Below, piece after piece: positions 1 through 13,950 of a stretch of DNA of 64,000 bases. Positions within the stretch are counted from its first letter, which is position 1. Each line of letters begins with the position of its first letter. The DNA is from Sodiomyces alkalinus F11 (lineage: Eukaryota; Ascomycota; Sordariomycetes; Glomerellales; Plectosphaerellaceae), in the NCBI RefSeq assembly GCF_003711515.1, contig NW_021167079.1, forward strand, positions 237,471 through 301,470, in the 5' to 3' direction. The notes beneath the pieces are model-generated. The model was not told the DNA's origin, searched no databases, and saw only the letters and a list, made by a program, of their open reading frames with translations. Position numbers and translations under genes: made by a program.

Positions 1-379
1 GACTTTAGGGGTAGCGATACCCCTCTAACCAACCCCTCTAAGCCGCCGTAAAAGGCCCTTAACCGAAGCCTATAACAGGGCCTAGGTCTATAGAACCTAG
101 CCACTAATATCGGCACCTTTAGCCCTATTAGGGTAGTAGGGAAGCCTCGGTGGCTAGGGGCTCTAAACGCGTTTTACGGTATAGTGGTTATTTCTATACC
201 CTCTACTAAAGAATAGAAGTACTGCCTAAAACAGGGGCTCTATAGAGCCGGCTAGCGGCTAAAAGTCTATAAATATAGGCCTATAACCCCTCAAGCCTAG
301 TGCTCTAACTACTAGAAATTCGGGTATACCCGAGGGACCTATAAAGGCCTAGTCTCCTGCCCTATCTATAGCGTTAAAG

Positions 380-520
380 GCTATAGGGTGGAATACCACT
401 ACTATGATTAATATAAAGAATACAGAGACTGCGAATATAAGACCTATAAGTGCTATAACTGCGAGGGAGATCGAGATCACCCCCCCTTTAGCAGGGACTA
501 CGAGGTCTTTTAAGCTATAA
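380..520 (+). pseudogene. LINE ORF1 remnant with zinc knuckle
   Basis: Around 450-500 the + strand reads C-Y-N-C-E-G-D-x-x-H, the start of a CCHC knuckle as found at the end of the nucleic-acid-binding ORF1 (gag-like) protein of fungal LINEs. The final cysteine is not visible; a Tyr codon close by fits a TGC to TAC change. ORF1 should run further left. The remnant directly precedes the endonuclease of ORF2, as expected for a LINE. Confidence 0.55.
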
Positions 521-554
521 AACCTTCATTCTATAAATAAAGGGCCTTATAGTT

Positions 555-3500
555 CGAAAGATATCCAGTTTATTTAATATAATATCAATAAATAGACCCC
601 GGCGTAAAAGGCTCTTATGGAATAGACTTTAGACGCTTCGGCTAATATAGTCCTTATTTAGGAATTAGCCTGTGTCTTATTACTAGGTACTTGGTTTATT
701 CGAAATCACCCTGCTTTCTACACCGTCACATCTATATCCTAAAAAACCTAGTTTTTCCCTATTAAGCCTAGGGTCCTTACTTATATAAGAAAGGGCTTTA
801 GTATCGATTTTTCACACCGCGATAACCTTCTAGACAATATAGACGCGTAGATTATAGAGGTTTATTATCTATAGACCTTTTATATTCTACACGTCTATAA
901 TTAGATAGAATAAGACCCCGAAACGATAGGCCGAGGGCGGCCCCCTAGCCCTACCCCTTCTACCTCTTCTACTTCTTCATCTTCATCTTCATCCCCCTCC
1001 TTTTTAGGCCCTAGAAGCCGCCCGAGACCGAGGATCGAGTGCTATAGGGCCTATAGGTCCCTAAGCATACATTTATTATAGGGGACTTTAACAGAAACCA
1101 CTAGTAGTGGAACGGAGCTACTACTAACTCAGCTTCTATTAGGGCCCAGGCTCTAATAGACTAGTTAGATAGCCTCGGAGCTATTTATTTAGTGGATTCT
1201 AAAGAAGTTAACCTAAACGGGGGGATCTTTTTTAGGTCTAAGCTTTATTAAGAGTCGGTTATAGAGCTAGCCTTTTTTACGCCCGGCTTTAATCATCTCC
1301 GCTTTGATAAGTAAGAATATATCGAAAACACTACCTCTCTACACCGCGCTATCCTCCTTTTAGCTACTATTTTAGGCTCTAAAGGTCCTATAAACAGGTC
1401 CCTCCCGCCGGCCTATAACTATAAGCTAGCAGATTAAGACCTATTTTCTAGTACTCTAAAAAGCCTAGAACCTAGCCTCGACCAGGATATTTAATAGGCT
1501 ATTAACGCCTCGGACTAGGATTCTTTAGGCCGCTGCCTTTCTAATACTATTACCCTATCGCTTAAGGCTTTAGTGCCTAAGCTACGGGTAGTAAGGCGTT
1601 CGAAGCCGTGGTGTACTAAAGAGCTAAAGGCCCTGCGAAAACCAGCTAATAGGGTCTTTAGGGCGTCTCGAAAGGTACAAAAGGGGGTAATAGCCTCCTA
1701 GGCGCCTTTAGAAGCCTCCTGGAAAAAAGCTCGTAACGCCTACTATCGGGCGGTAAAAACAGCAAAAAACAACCACTAGGAGGCCTCCCTAGCCCACGCC
1801 GAAGGCACTAAAATCTTTAAGGCCTATAACTATACGAAAAGCGGCCTTACGCGAAAATGCCACCGATTTAAACGCCTACGAAGCAGAAGGCTTACGCCTT
1901 CGAAGATAAATATAACCCCCTACTTTGCACCCTTTTTCTAACATCTTCTTCCTTTTCTTCTTCTTCTTCCGCCACCGACGCCCCTAAAGCCCCTGTATCT
2001 ATAGGCCCTTTAGGGGGCCTAGGCCCCTCCTACCCTTCGAATAGCCCCTAGAGCCTAACTAGATCACGTAGTAAGGGCCTTAGAAGACCGTGGGAGTAGT
2101 CTAGCCTCTAAGCTACTAAGCTATAGTGCGCTATAGTCGGAGCTACTAAGGGGAAAGCCCTAGGGCCTAATAGGATTAGTCTAGAACCGACCCAGAAGAC
2201 CTATAAGGTTATCCCCGGGTCCTTTATATAAGCCTATTTAGCACTATTTATAGCAGGCCACCACCCTGCCTGCTAGAAACAAGCCCTAGGGGTCGTTTTA
2301 TCGAAGTCGGGAAAGAAGGACTATTCTAATCCTAAGTCTTATAGGATTATAGCCCTTCTAAACTGCCTAGGTAAAGTCCTCGAAAGGGTTATGGCTGCTA
2401 GGCTTAGCTTTATAGCTAATACCCGCGATAGCCTTCTACACCCTAATTAAATAGGGGGAAGAAGATAACGCTCTGCTATCGATATAGCCCTTCTCCTCCT
2501 CCACTATGTCGAAAAATAGCGTAAATCACGCTAAAGTCCTATAATTTCTACACTGTTTTTAGATATTAAAGGAGCCTTTGATCGCGTCGCCCGCCTCTAG
2601 CTACTTAGGACCCTTTAGGAACTCTAACTACCCTCGAACCTAGTTAAATATGTAGCCTCTTTTACAGAAAACAAGCGAATCCAACTAGCCTTCGAGGGGC
2701 AGATCTAATAGCCTACCCCCTTAAATATAGGGGTTCTATAAGGCTCCCCGGTTTCCCCTATCCTTTTCCAAATTTATATTAAAAAGGTTATAACGGGACC
2801 GGATTTTCAGGGTCTTCAGTTATTCTATATCAACAGTTTTCAGCTATCTATAGTGTCTACGTCGACTAGGAAAAACTATAAAACACTAGAAAAAGCCGTA
2901 GCCTCCCTTTTCGACCCAGTAAATACTAACTAAGTCCTCTTCGACCCTAAAAAAATAGAGCTTATTCACTTCTATTGAAGACGCTCTAAAAAGGATACTC
3001 CGGTTACTATAAGGGGGCACCTAGTTAAACCTACGCTAGGTGCTATTAAGTGGCGAGGAGTCTAGTTTAATCCTAAGCTATCCTTTAAACCCAATATCGA
3101 AAAACGACTAAATTCGGCTTTAGGAGCCTTAAACAGGCTATATAAACTAGCTAGCTCATAAAGGGGTCTTTCCTTTAAGGCTCTACGGTAGCTATATACA
3201 GCCTATATAGCCTCTTTAGCTGATTTTGGCTCGTAGCTCTAGTTGGACCCTAAATCACCGAAAAAATACCTTATAGATCGCCTAGAACAATTACAGTACG
3301 GGGCCCTAGTCAGGGCCTTAGGTGCTTTTAGGGGGGCCCCTTTACGGCCTCTAAAACTCGAATCAGCAGTCACCCTAGCGCCGGTTCGGTTAACTAGGTC
3401 TAATAGGCTTTATGCTTTAGAACCTTAAAATTCCTACTAAACCACCCTATTAGACGCTAGCTCCTACTAAGCAAAAACCACGAAGGCGAGAACCACGAAG

Positions 3501-4900
3501 GCCTTAACCGGCTACAGAACCTTCTGCCTAGCATATAGCTATTTAGGCTAGGCCTAGAAATAGCGGCTTTAATAGGTTAGTCTTAGGATATTAAGGGCCC
3601 TTCGGCTAGGTGGGAGGCCCCCTAGGCTTCGGAACCCTTAGCGGATCTAAGGCCTTTTTTCCCTAAACACCGGCCTATGATAGCCACTAACCCTAGCCCT
3701 GGCCCTGGCCCCGATACCCTCGATTAGAAAACAGCCCACCTTAAAGCCCTCGCTAAAATACAATAAGGCCTAGGGGAATAGGCTACTATTTTCTATACCG
3801 ACTGCTCCCTAGGCCACCCTACCAGGCGCTCTAAAGGACCCTCGTAGGCTGTAGCCGCTATAATATAGTGGACTAATACCGGAAGGCCCTATAAAGATGT
3901 AGACTTTAACCTAGGGGCCGCTACCGAAGTCGCGGACGCTAAATTATACGCTATTCTTTAGGCCCTTCACGCTGCCCTAGAGTAGTCGCCGAGGCCCCTA
4001 GAGTCCTAGATTTTTAATGACACCTAGGCAGCTATTCAGAAGCTTTAGCGCACTTTATAGTAGGCTATAAAAGCTAAAGACCTTATCTCACGCCTTAAAT
4101 AACGAGGCACGTTAGTTTCTATATAGTAGTGCCCCTTGTATATAGGGATAGAAGGGAATAAACTAGCGGATAAGGTAGCTAAAGGGACGTTAAACCCCGA
4201 AAAAGCTACTAAATTCGTTAGCTTAGTTACCCTTAGCCACCTAAAACGCCGGGTAAATAAAGCCCTTATTTAAGACTAGAAAGCCCTATAGAATCACGAA
4301 GAGGAGGAGGAGAAAAGAGGTAAATCGGTTCGATTAGGCCGCCTATATAGGCGGCTAGTCCGCGATAACCTCCGTTTCTCCCGAAAACCACTACTAATAT
4401 AAGGCCCTAGGTAGGAAAAATCGGCTTTTACATAGTTAAAAACCGGCTTCGGATACCTAAAAACCCACCAAAAAAGGACCCAAAACTACGCTAACGACCG
4501 CTATTTCTATCCCGGCTCCCCTATACAGTATATAGCACACCTTATTCTTTCTTACCCTTTTTATAAAAACGAACGAAGAGCCCTGCGGGAAGCCATAGCA
4601 GGCCTACCGCTATCTCTGCCGCTATTATTCAGTACTAAAAGAGGAATACAGGCCTTATAGGCCTATCTTTGAGCTACTAAAATAGCTTCGGCGGAGTAGT
4701 ACAGGGCGCAAACCTCGGATTCTACGGTGTACTTATTTTACTTTAGACTTTTACCTATTTGGTCTATTAGGCAGATTATTACGGAGGATTTCCTTCATTT
4801 ATTACTACTACTACACTATTTTACTATACCTAGCTTCTAATAGCCTTTAGCCCTTAGAGCGATAGGTGCCGCGCCATAGCTTTAGGGCTATATACGCGTA
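555..4900 (+). pseudogene. LINE ORF2 remnant: endonuclease, reverse transcriptase, RNase H
   Basis: The endonuclease starts near 560 and has G-D-F-N near 1,082-1,093. RT motif A (LDIKGAFD) is near 2,553-2,582, and motif B (GVLxGSPVSPILF) is near 2,733-2,770. The catalytic box near 2,823-2,850 reads Y-I-N-S instead of YxDD, so the polymerase is dead. A linker at 3,243-3,430 is free of stops by chance and matches the region between RT and RNase H in such LINEs. RNase H is visible as F-Y-T-D-C-S near 3,791-3,808 and as GIEGNKLADKVAK near 4,145-4,185. Most other in-frame stops are TAA/TAG. Together these enzymes would perform target-primed reverse transcription; here they are non-functional. Confidence 0.85.
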
Positions 4901-4999
4901 ATGAATTAAAAAAAGAAAGTATACCCCTTAGCCTACAATAACGGCTTTAGTGTACTCCGCCGCCCCTAATCAGGCTTATAGTGTCGCTTACGAGCCAAA

Positions 5000-5700
5000 T
5001 AACGCCTAATATACCGAGGAGATCTACTATAAAGGACCCTGCCCTGGATATAATAACCGATATAACGATAACCGCCTAACCTAGTAATACAATAACCGTC
5101 TAGGATAGTAGCGAGGAGATTAGAATAACGGCTAGCCTCCGCTAGCTCGTTATTACTACTACGGCTAAGAAGGGTATCGGAGAGATAACTACCTTATCCT
5201 AATCTACGATAGCGCCTATAACCTAGTTAAGTAGTAAGTCCCTAAGTATTTAGTTATAGATTAGACTAGTATCTAGGTAGCCTACCTAGAGAGCGAGCTC
5301 CGAGTTAATAAGTATTACCAGCTCCTTATACTATATTAGCTAGCTACTAAGCTCAAAGGCCGATTTAAGGAGCTCGTAGACCTCTATATTAAGACTTTCT
5401 AGCCCGTTACCCTCCCCTATAACACTAAAGAGACTAATAGGCTTATAATTAAGTATATAGTTAAGCAGGTATAAAAGTAGCAGGCCCGTTAGAGTTGTTA
5501 GGCTAACTAAGCCACTTAAGCCTTAAGAGTTACTAAGGTCACGGGATCTTTTAATTTTATTACTACTAGAGTATATACGGCGTCTATATCTTAATACACT
5601 TTAACCGACCCCTAGGACCCTCTTCGCACTACTATAAGCGGGAGAATTAGTAAGCCCAGGCTAAAAGTGGCTAGTTCCCCTAATTAGGCTATTTAACAGA
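5000..5700 (+). pseudogene. Element A gag remnant with zinc knuckle
   Basis: Near 5,145-5,200 the frame reads Y-Y-Y-Y-G-x-E-G-Y-R-R-D-N-Y. Allowing Cys and His codons to have become Tyr codons (TGC or CAC to TAC), this is a CX2CX4HX4C retroviral-type knuckle. It is followed by a region rich in stops at likely Gln codons. Gag would form the virus-like particle and bind the RNA genome. Start and end are not defined. Confidence 0.5.
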
Positions 5701-6199
5701 CCCTATTAACTCCAGAAAGCTCTTAGAGGGTTATAGAAAAATAATAATACCGATATACATAACGGACTAACCCCTAATTCGATAGCCCCTGTATCTAGAC
5801 CTACTACTAACGCGATTACTACTTAGCCTACCTTATAAGCCTTAGCTTAGAAACATACCCTTAACTTATTTAACTAGGAGGCTATTATATACAAGGTTCG
5901 CGAGAAAAGCCTAAAATACCTTTTAGAAATAAAGGTTAAGATTCCTATAGTTTACCTCCTCTTTACTAATAAAGCTAGCCTCGCGGACTACGAGGAGATA
6001 CTAAGGTTAATCGGTAACTAAGTAAAGCCTTATAAAGTTATCCGCTTAACCCCTAAAAAGGCCTTTTTTATAGACTCCTTACCCCTTAGACCCGAACGCC
6101 CTATATAGTTTATAAATACCACGACTATAGCCCCTACGCTTAATAGTACCCTGTCTATTACGCCCGCCCTAATAATTAATAAGCTAAAGCCTCCTACTA

Positions 6200-9100
6200 T
6201 TTACGCTAAGTATATAACGATACGGGTTAGGCTAACTAGGCGAATAGCTAAGGCCTACCCTGCGGAGGACTACTTTTACGTAGTTATTAATATAGGCGCC
6301 GTCTTTGATACTATCCGGCTAGACTTTATAGAAAAGCTAAGATTACGGAGCCGTATAGGGAAAAGTAATATCGCGATTAAGGGAATTAACGACGTGGATA
6401 GGGTAAACTACGCAGGATATCTAGAGGAGTACCTCTAGGTCGGGGACTAGTATAGGAAGGTCTATTTTATAGTAATCGAGGGGATAGAACCTAGAATACT
6501 TTTTAGCCTGCTATTCTTACTCGATAGTCACGCCTCTTTTACCTATAGGGATAGATAGATCGATATAGACTTTGCCTATAGGGATACCTATATTATTATC
6601 CCTCTCGTTCATAGGGAATAGGTCGATAACCGCCCTTATAGATAAAGACCGCCCTTATAGATAAAGCTAGCCTAAGTTTAAAAAGGAGGAGAAACATTAA
6701 GAGGAGGAGGATTTAATTAATCTGAGTATCGGATAGTAGGGGGAGGATAGCGTTCTTTATAGTTAGCCCGGGGCCGCTACCTTAATATTAAGTAATAATA
6801 AGACTAGTAGTTCGCCCGATTAGGGGGCGACGTAGAAGAAGGAGGAGGAGGAGAAGAAGAGTAACGATAATATTTGCTTTTATTTAGATAATAAGGACGC
6901 TACCGCTTTAATAGCCTTCCTATTTCCGGAGGAGGTAAAGCCCTTAACGTAAAGAATTTATATAGCCTTAGGGGTAAGGCTATAAAGTTAAGGCTCAAGA
7001 TATAAAAGGTATATCGCGGAGGCTCCCTATATAATAACTATGACTATATAATAATAACTTTTTTATACTAACCACTTATCTTTTTCGACTTTTCTACACT
7101 ACTATTAGCCTAATTACCTCATAGCCTCTTAGTCTTATATTATCGGAATAACCGGATAATATAGGATAATTTCTAGATAAAAGCGCTTAAGGCTTTAAAG
7201 AAAGAGGAGGATAGTATTATTAGTATAGCCGCGGTTACGACGAAGAGGCTATAGTAGCCTAAGAAGAGGAAGTCCTAGGATCTTATTAAAGAAGCATATT
7301 ATCCCCTTAATCCCGGAGGCGTCTTTACTATATAGAAGCCTGAGACTCTTAAGGTTTACTCTCTTAATAATATTCCGTTTAATAGAAGTGTCCTTAATAA
7401 AGACCCTTACTAGAAGAAGAATATCCTCGTAGAAATTAAAGAGGAAGACTAGGAGCTAGAAGATAAGCGGTTTATTAGCCGAATTATACCGAAGTCTTCT
7501 AAAATTATACCTTATTCGCGCCTTATACCCGAAAGACTTAACGCTATCCTAAAGACCGTCGACTACTTAACCCCTAAAGAAAACGAGCCCCTAATAAAGG
7601 TTCTCCTAAACCGAGAGGTAGCTATTATATAGGATTAAACTAAGTATAGTCGCCTTAATAAACGGGTAGCCCCTCTATAAAAGATTCGAGTGGTTTCTTA
7701 TAAGGCGTAGTAGGCGAAGGGGATCCTTATCCCTAAGGCTCTAGAGTCTATAGTTATATAGATAATAAAGGACCGCCTTAAGAAAGGTATAATCGAGGAC
7801 AGCCACGTAGCTTACTATAACCCCTAGTTCCTCGTTAAGAAGAAGGACGGTAATATATAGCTTATTAACTCGGCTACTAAGATTAACGTAATATCCCTTT
7901 AAGATACCTTTATACCGCCTAGGGCTAATAAGTTCTATAAGGATTTCGCTATATATAAGCTTATATCCCTTTAAGACCTTTTCTCCGGCTATGGTTAGGT
8001 TACCCTTAACGAGGAGTATCGAGATTTAACTACCTTTACGACTATTATTAGACTTTTTAGGATAAATACCCTTCCCTAGGGGGCTACTAATTTAATAGCT
8101 TAGTTTATACGTATTACAACCCGTATCCTTTATAACCTTATTCCTTAGTATTATAGACCCTTTATTAATAATATTATAGTACAAGGACCCATAACTACCT
8201 ATAAAGATACCCTAATTAAACCTAGAATTCGCCGTTTTATAGCCTAGTATATTGCTAATATCGATAAAGTGCTTCTTAACGTAGAGCTAGCTAAAGGTAT
8301 TATTATGGGTATTAAAAGCTAGTAGTATTAGAAAGTAGCTATTATCGTGGGCTACGTTTATAGTACTAATAGTTATTCCCCTAAGTAGGCTAAGATCGCG
8401 AAGGTCCGAGAGTAGGAAAGGTATAATACGGTCTTTAACGTTTATTTATTCCTCGGTCTTACTACCTTTTACTAAGTCTGGATTTATAAGTTCGTTAGTA
8501 TCGCTAGACCCTTAACCGACCTATTATAGAAGAATACTACCTTTAAGTAGGAGGAGCCTTAATAATATATTATAAACGCCCTTAAGAAAGCCCTTACTAC
8601 TACCTCTATCCTGATTACTATCTAGTACAGTAAAGGCGTAGGAGTTATCTATGTTATCGTCGATGCTAGTATAAATAAATAGGGTGGAATCCTCGGTTAG
8701 TACGTTAAGGATAAAAGAGCTATAGTATAATATAAAAGCGGTCATTAGTCTCCTATAAAAAGGGTCTATAATACTAGTAAGCTAGAGCTAAGGGGAGTCC
8801 TAAAAACCCTTTAGCGTCTATGTAACTACCTTTATAGGGTTTCCTTTATCCTTAAAATAGATACCCAAGCCCACCTATCCTAATTAAAAGGATCTACTAC
8901 TAACCTCCTTAATACCCTAATTACCCGATAGCTCGCCTGGATCCGTCTCTTCGACTTTAACGCTAAGTATATTAAAGGATCTAAGAATACTATAACCGAC
9001 AGACTCTCTCGGATACCCGGAATACCCTTTAATTAAACTAATAATCATACTAAAGAAGACCTAGACGACTTCGTAGATAATAGAATCTTTCTTATAAAAG

Positions 9101-10240
9101 CCGAGAAGCAGTTCAACGACCCTGCCTTAGGTAATAGTATTCTTAATAAGGACCTTACCTAGAGTTAGTTTCCCCGATAAGTAGCTACCTTTTTAACGAC
9201 TTTTCGTGTGCCTAGAGAAATAAATCCTAAGGAAGCCTGTAAAGCTAAAGATAGGGCTACCTATATATTCCTTAAGGATAGACTATTATAGACCCGAGTA
9301 ACTAAGGCCGATTAAACCCCTAAATACTAGATTAACGATAAGGATACCTAGGTTAACCTACTTAGGAGAGCCTATAGCGAATCCGGATACTAAGGAAGGT
9401 AAGATACTTATTACCGCCTCGCCGCTAACTACTTCTAGGATAGTATCTATAAAAGCGTTTAGAGGTTTATTAAGTCCTATTCTGAATACTAGGCACGTTA
9501 TAGCCGTTCCTAGGAGGATCCCCTAATCTTAATAAGCCTGCCCGAAACCGCCCTCCCTTTTACCTAGGTTCGCCTAAACGTTTAATATCTTTAAGGGTAG
9601 TATCTTATAGAGGCCCGCTATATATTTATAGGTTAGGTCGAGGCTTAACTACTAAAGAAAAACACGTTAAAGGCTATTATCTTATTCCTATAGGAAGATA
9701 TAATCTATAGATATAGGCTTTATATAATCCTCTTTATAGATATAGGTCTAGAGAATAAAGGTTATATAATTAAGCTAAACCGTCGTTATAGGATTACTTA
9801 AAAGCTTACCTCGGCCTATTACCCCCGCGCTAATAGCCTTAACGAGGTTAGGTATAAGGGTATTACTTATACTCTATCTATTTAGTTAAAGCTTTACCCT
9901 GAAGTCTTTTACGAGATCCTCCTAATACTCCTTTTCGCTAACCGGATAACGGTAAGAGCTTCTACTAGCGGTACCCCTTTCTTCCTTCTATATAGCTATA
10001 AGGCTATTACCCCGATTAAGACGACCTACCTAACCTAGAGAGTACTAGACTAAGGCCGCGTTAAAACCCCTAAGGATAAGATAATACTTTAGTTAAGGGC
10101 TTTTACCTAGCTTAATACCGACCGATATACTACTATTACTATAATTATAAAATAATAAGGGCGATAGATAGCCTATATTAACGCTAGCCGTGCCCGGGTA
10201 CTCCGTAAATAAAGGCTATAAGTTAAGGGTCTTATACTAG
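6200..10240 (+). pseudogene. Element A pol remnant: protease, RT, RNase H, integrase
   Basis: A retropepsin-like site near 6,285-6,320 reads I-N-I-G-A-V-F-D, where D-T-G-A is expected. RT begins near 7,650 and is clear at 7,830-8,060 (FLVKKKDGN, then LFSGY). The FLDD box near 8,160-8,175 reads I-N-N. RNase H covers 8,560-9,010 and includes a YIKGSKNT-x-x-DRLSRI block near 8,970-9,015. Integrase covers about 9,250-10,240 and ends in a region (near 10,020-10,200) typical of the C-terminus in fungal gypsy elements. Short uninterrupted stretches such as 10,420-10,641 are chance openings, not genes. Confidence 0.8.
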
Positions 10241-10899
10241 TTCACGATACTAAGAAAGCTATCGATATAAGTCTAAGCCTTACTACTAATAGAATAGTGT
10301 ATATCGTATCCGGAAGGCTAATTATAATAATAAGTCCTTTATCCTTAAGACTCTTACTAGGGGAGAATTAAAAGGGATTACTTTTACTACTAACCGCCTA
10401 AAGAAGTTTATCTAAAACGGTGATAGGTATTAGGAGCCTAAGGACTAGACTATACTCAAATAAGACTATAGCGAGGAGCTTAAGATTATATACCTTATTT
10501 AAGGAGCGCTTATTACCGAAGAAGTCACCAAAGTACCCCTTTTACGTAGCGAGGACCCTAAGGAAGATACTAAGGCCGAGGATACTATTAATTCCCCTAA
10601 TTATACTATTAACGGTCTTTTACGCCGCTCCAACAGATTAAGATAGTTATTAGGGGAGTATTATAAGAAGCTAAAGGAAGAGTTAAAAAAGATAAGGGAG
10701 TCTAGTACCGTTAAGGCATAGATTCTATAACGCCTAGATTTTAACGTAAGTAAGTATACGGATTATACTAGAGAGCTATATTTCGTTTCTTATTATTATT
10801 ATCCCTACTTTCCTTTATTATTAATGCCTATACTCGGTAGGAGGTTAGTGTATAGTCTTAGGGCTAAGGGTAAATAAAGCTAAGTCTCTTATCTACCTA

Positions 10900-13800
10900 G
10901 AGTCGCGATATATACTAGTATAAAGGGCGTAAACCTATAAATAATCTTTCTAACTGCTACCCTAATCCGTTCCTTTATTAAACTTTTTTATTTATTACCC
11001 TAATTAGAAGTATTATAAACCTATCTAGACTTATTTCCCCTATTAGAAGACTTTTCCCTATATTTATTATTTATTATATTTATAAGTAAGCCTAACTACG
11101 TGGACGTTATAGAGATATAGCACAATATACACTCTTTTCTATAATATATATAGGTTTCTTTTACTATAATCTCGAATTCTTTACTTCTATACCCCTAATT
11201 ACCGTATAATTTATCGGACCTAAGTTAAATTATACCTAGTTTAATTTAAGCTACCTATTTTACGGAAAGGAGTTATAATCCGGAATAACTAGTATAGGGA
11301 CGATTACTAAGGGTATAATATAATTAAGAGAAATACTGTTAAAGGCTATAAGCCGTAAACCGTAAATCCCTCCTTTACCAACCCTAGTACTAGTAACTTA
11401 TTAAGTTATTACGTTAATCTTAAAGGCCCGATTATAGAAGTATAAGCGCCCTCTCCCTCCTATTACTTAAAGCCCCTTTTCCTAATCTCTATTACTAATC
11501 GCTCTCCCTATTCCTAATATTATACCCTTATTCCCCTAACTATACCTATATATGCTACCCTTAAACCTATTATACGTAAGTTCCTTGCCCGGAATGAAAA
11601 GACTAATACTATACCTATCACTAGAAGAATAAGTTTAGAACACTAAGTTAACGGCGTTAAGAGCCCCGCTAGAAAAACCCCTAAAAAAGAAAAACGTAAT
11701 ATCACGACGACGATAATGATAATAATAATAAAAACCGGAAAATCCGGGGGTTCCCTAGGTTTATTAGCTTAATTAAGCGATTACCGGCCGCTACCTATAA
11801 ATCTTATTCTTCTTATAAGGGCTTTATCGATAGATAGGCCTATAGAGTCTACTTATATAGAGTAGAACACGGATTATTATAAAGAGAAGGAAGAGAGAAA
11901 AAGATAAGCCACGAAGAAGACCTCTTTTTATATCTATTTCCCCCTAATCTTATTACCCTACCCTACTTTCCCACGTAACGGGTCTTTCTTCCACTAACTA
12001 CGCGGGCGACTTAGGCTTAGAAGCTTATTTTATTATAATTCACTACTTATTAGCTAACCTAGCCCTAACTACTTTATTTAGTTATACCTACGCCTTTATT
12101 CCCTTAATTACCGTAGAAGATACTTATTCCATCCCTTCTTTTACTCCTAAACCGGTCCTTCCTTATAGTTCTTATATTCGGGGATATATACTTTAATTTC
12201 CCTACGCTAGATATAAGCCGTTACAGAAAAAGAGATCCGGTAATACTTAATAGTCTCCCCTTTCTAATACTAAGCGCTATCCTTAACCCTCTAATAGTGG
12301 CTATCTAGTTTAGCCTAATACTAATATATTAAAGCTAAAACTATAGCCGGAATACTATCTTAAGCTAGGAGATCTCGACCTCCTAAACTATCGCCTTATT
12401 AGTAGGCCACCTATTAATAAATAACCTTTATATTAATAATATAAACGCTACGCTAAAGGGACTATAAAGGGCGGTAATTATTATTATAAATGGACTAAGG
12501 CAGTACTATACTCTACTTAGGAGATGGATCGGGGGAATTAATACTAGGATACTTATTATCTAGCTAAAAAACCTCTTAATTACCTTATTAAAACTATCTT
12601 CGAAGGGTATCGTCGCGATGTATACAAGCGGATTTATGAAATTAGTAGTTAGTATAGTCCGGGGGCTCCTCGCTCCCCCAAATAAATACATACTCGAAAA
12701 AGGGGTATAGAATCTTACTATTAACCCGATTAGGTATAGCTATCTAACGTTCCTCATAGCACTAATAGGGGACCTTATTAACGGTGCCGTATACCTAGAT
12801 TAAAAGTGCCCTAGTAGTATAAGGCCTCGAGATAATCTTTATAAGATAGTCCTTTTAAGGGCTAGCTATATCCTTTACTATACAGACTCGATAACGGAAA
12901 AGGGGCGAAGTATTACTAGCCTTTATCTTTATAAATAAGCTAACCTTAATATCTCTAAGGTTAAGAAGAGTATCTTAGACCCGCCTAGGAATAGCCGCTT
13001 TACTTTTACCAGGGATTAATAACTATAGGAAATCTAACTCGATATATAATAAGCCGCCCTTAGTAGGCACTTTATACTAACCGAGATAGGAGTTTACCTA
13101 TACATTATTAGCCTTTTTATAACCTAATTAGAGTAACCTATATATAGAATGGACGAGAACCTACTACTATATCTACTAGGGTTACCCTAAAAGAGTATTC
13201 CTTACGAGTTTTAAGGGGCAGATAAGCTATAAGCTAGAACTAAGGAGTCGGCTTAATAGATTACAAACGGCCGACTACCTGCTTCCTTTTATAAGACTCG
13301 GTCTTATTAAGTATACTAATTAGCCGTTTAGTCGCTATTATTATTATTACTAATTATTATAAGTATAAGTAGTGGTTATATTCGTATCTGCCTTAATATT
13401 ATAGTAGGAAAAGAAAAAGAAGAGGAAGGATACCGCTAAAAAGCTTACCTTTTATACTTAAGGGATTAAGCGATTAAGGGAGGTTATAAGCTTTATTACT
13501 GCTATAAATTATAAAAACGGCTATTTAGTTAAAGTAGTTATAAAGGGGCCTTTACCTACTATGGCTTAAGGGAGGGGTAATTCACTATTTCCCCTTTTAG
13601 ATCCTTTATTCCTAAGTCACGGCTACGCCTATAACTACATAACGTAGGAGCTATTTCGTTTAATCTTTTCGATTAATTAAAGCCCGGATTTTAATATCTT
13701 TTTCCTAATTAGGAACCTTCCCGCTAAGTTAAAGAAATCACTATCGCTATATCGCTATAATTAAGGTATACCTCTTTTAACTAATTAAAAGACTCCTTTA

Positions 13801-13950
13801 TAGGTAGTAGCTCAATAGTAACGCCTACTATAAAAGAACCCTCGAGGTAAAGACTATCACGGAAGAAGGTATTTTCGAGCTTATTAGAGGAGGATAATAC
13901 CCCTTAACCTTAAGCCCTAAGGATCTCTTTTCCTCTCTTCTACTCTATAG
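10900..13950. other. Unassigned RIP-mutated DNA
   Basis: About 3 kb with strong TpA excess and no domain I recognise. A + strand frame at about 12,400-13,310 is open apart from TAA/TAG and could be the N-terminal part, or a partner gene, of the protease ORF that follows. In TpG-depleted DNA such openness is weak evidence. A basic segment and a short AAT-type simple repeat lie near 11,690-11,740. Confidence 0.5.

Larger units (their letters stand above)
1..4915 (+). mobile_element. Degenerate non-LTR (LINE) retrotransposon with RNase H, 5' end outside window
   Basis: The + strand carries, in the usual LINE order, a CCHC-like knuckle, an apurinic-type endonuclease, a reverse transcriptase and a terminal RNase H, and ends in an A-rich stretch near 4,900-4,915. 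This domain set is that of fungal Tad1/I-like LINEs. Every domain is interrupted by TAA/TAG codons and the DNA is depleted of CA and TG, so this is a RIP-killed copy. The left end lies outside the window. The exact 3' end is uncertain because no target duplication was found. Two pyrimidine-rich simple repeats, near 955-1,005 and 1,940-1,970, lie inside it. Confidence 0.85.
4930..10900 (+). mobile_element. Degenerate Ty3/gypsy retrotransposon (element A)
   Basis: The + strand gives gag knuckle, protease, RT, RNase H and integrase in Ty3/gypsy order over about 6 kb. I could not find a convincing pair of LTRs, so both limits are approximate. The left end abuts the A-rich tail of the LINE; the right end runs into unassigned RIPed DNA. 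Coding frames are broken almost only by TAA/TAG codons, and CA/TG are depleted throughout. Confidence 0.75.

Noticed and set aside
3243..3428. 61-codon opening as a gene
   Set aside because: It is the linker between RT and RNase H of the left LINE ORF2.
10420..10641. 73-codon opening as a gene
   Set aside because: It lies at the end of element A next to the integrase, and its length is what chance allows. No family features.
12400..13310. Long + strand frame open except for TAA/TAG as a gene
   Set aside because: TGA is scarce in TpG-depleted DNA, so openness is not informative, and no motif supports it. Recorded only as unassigned.
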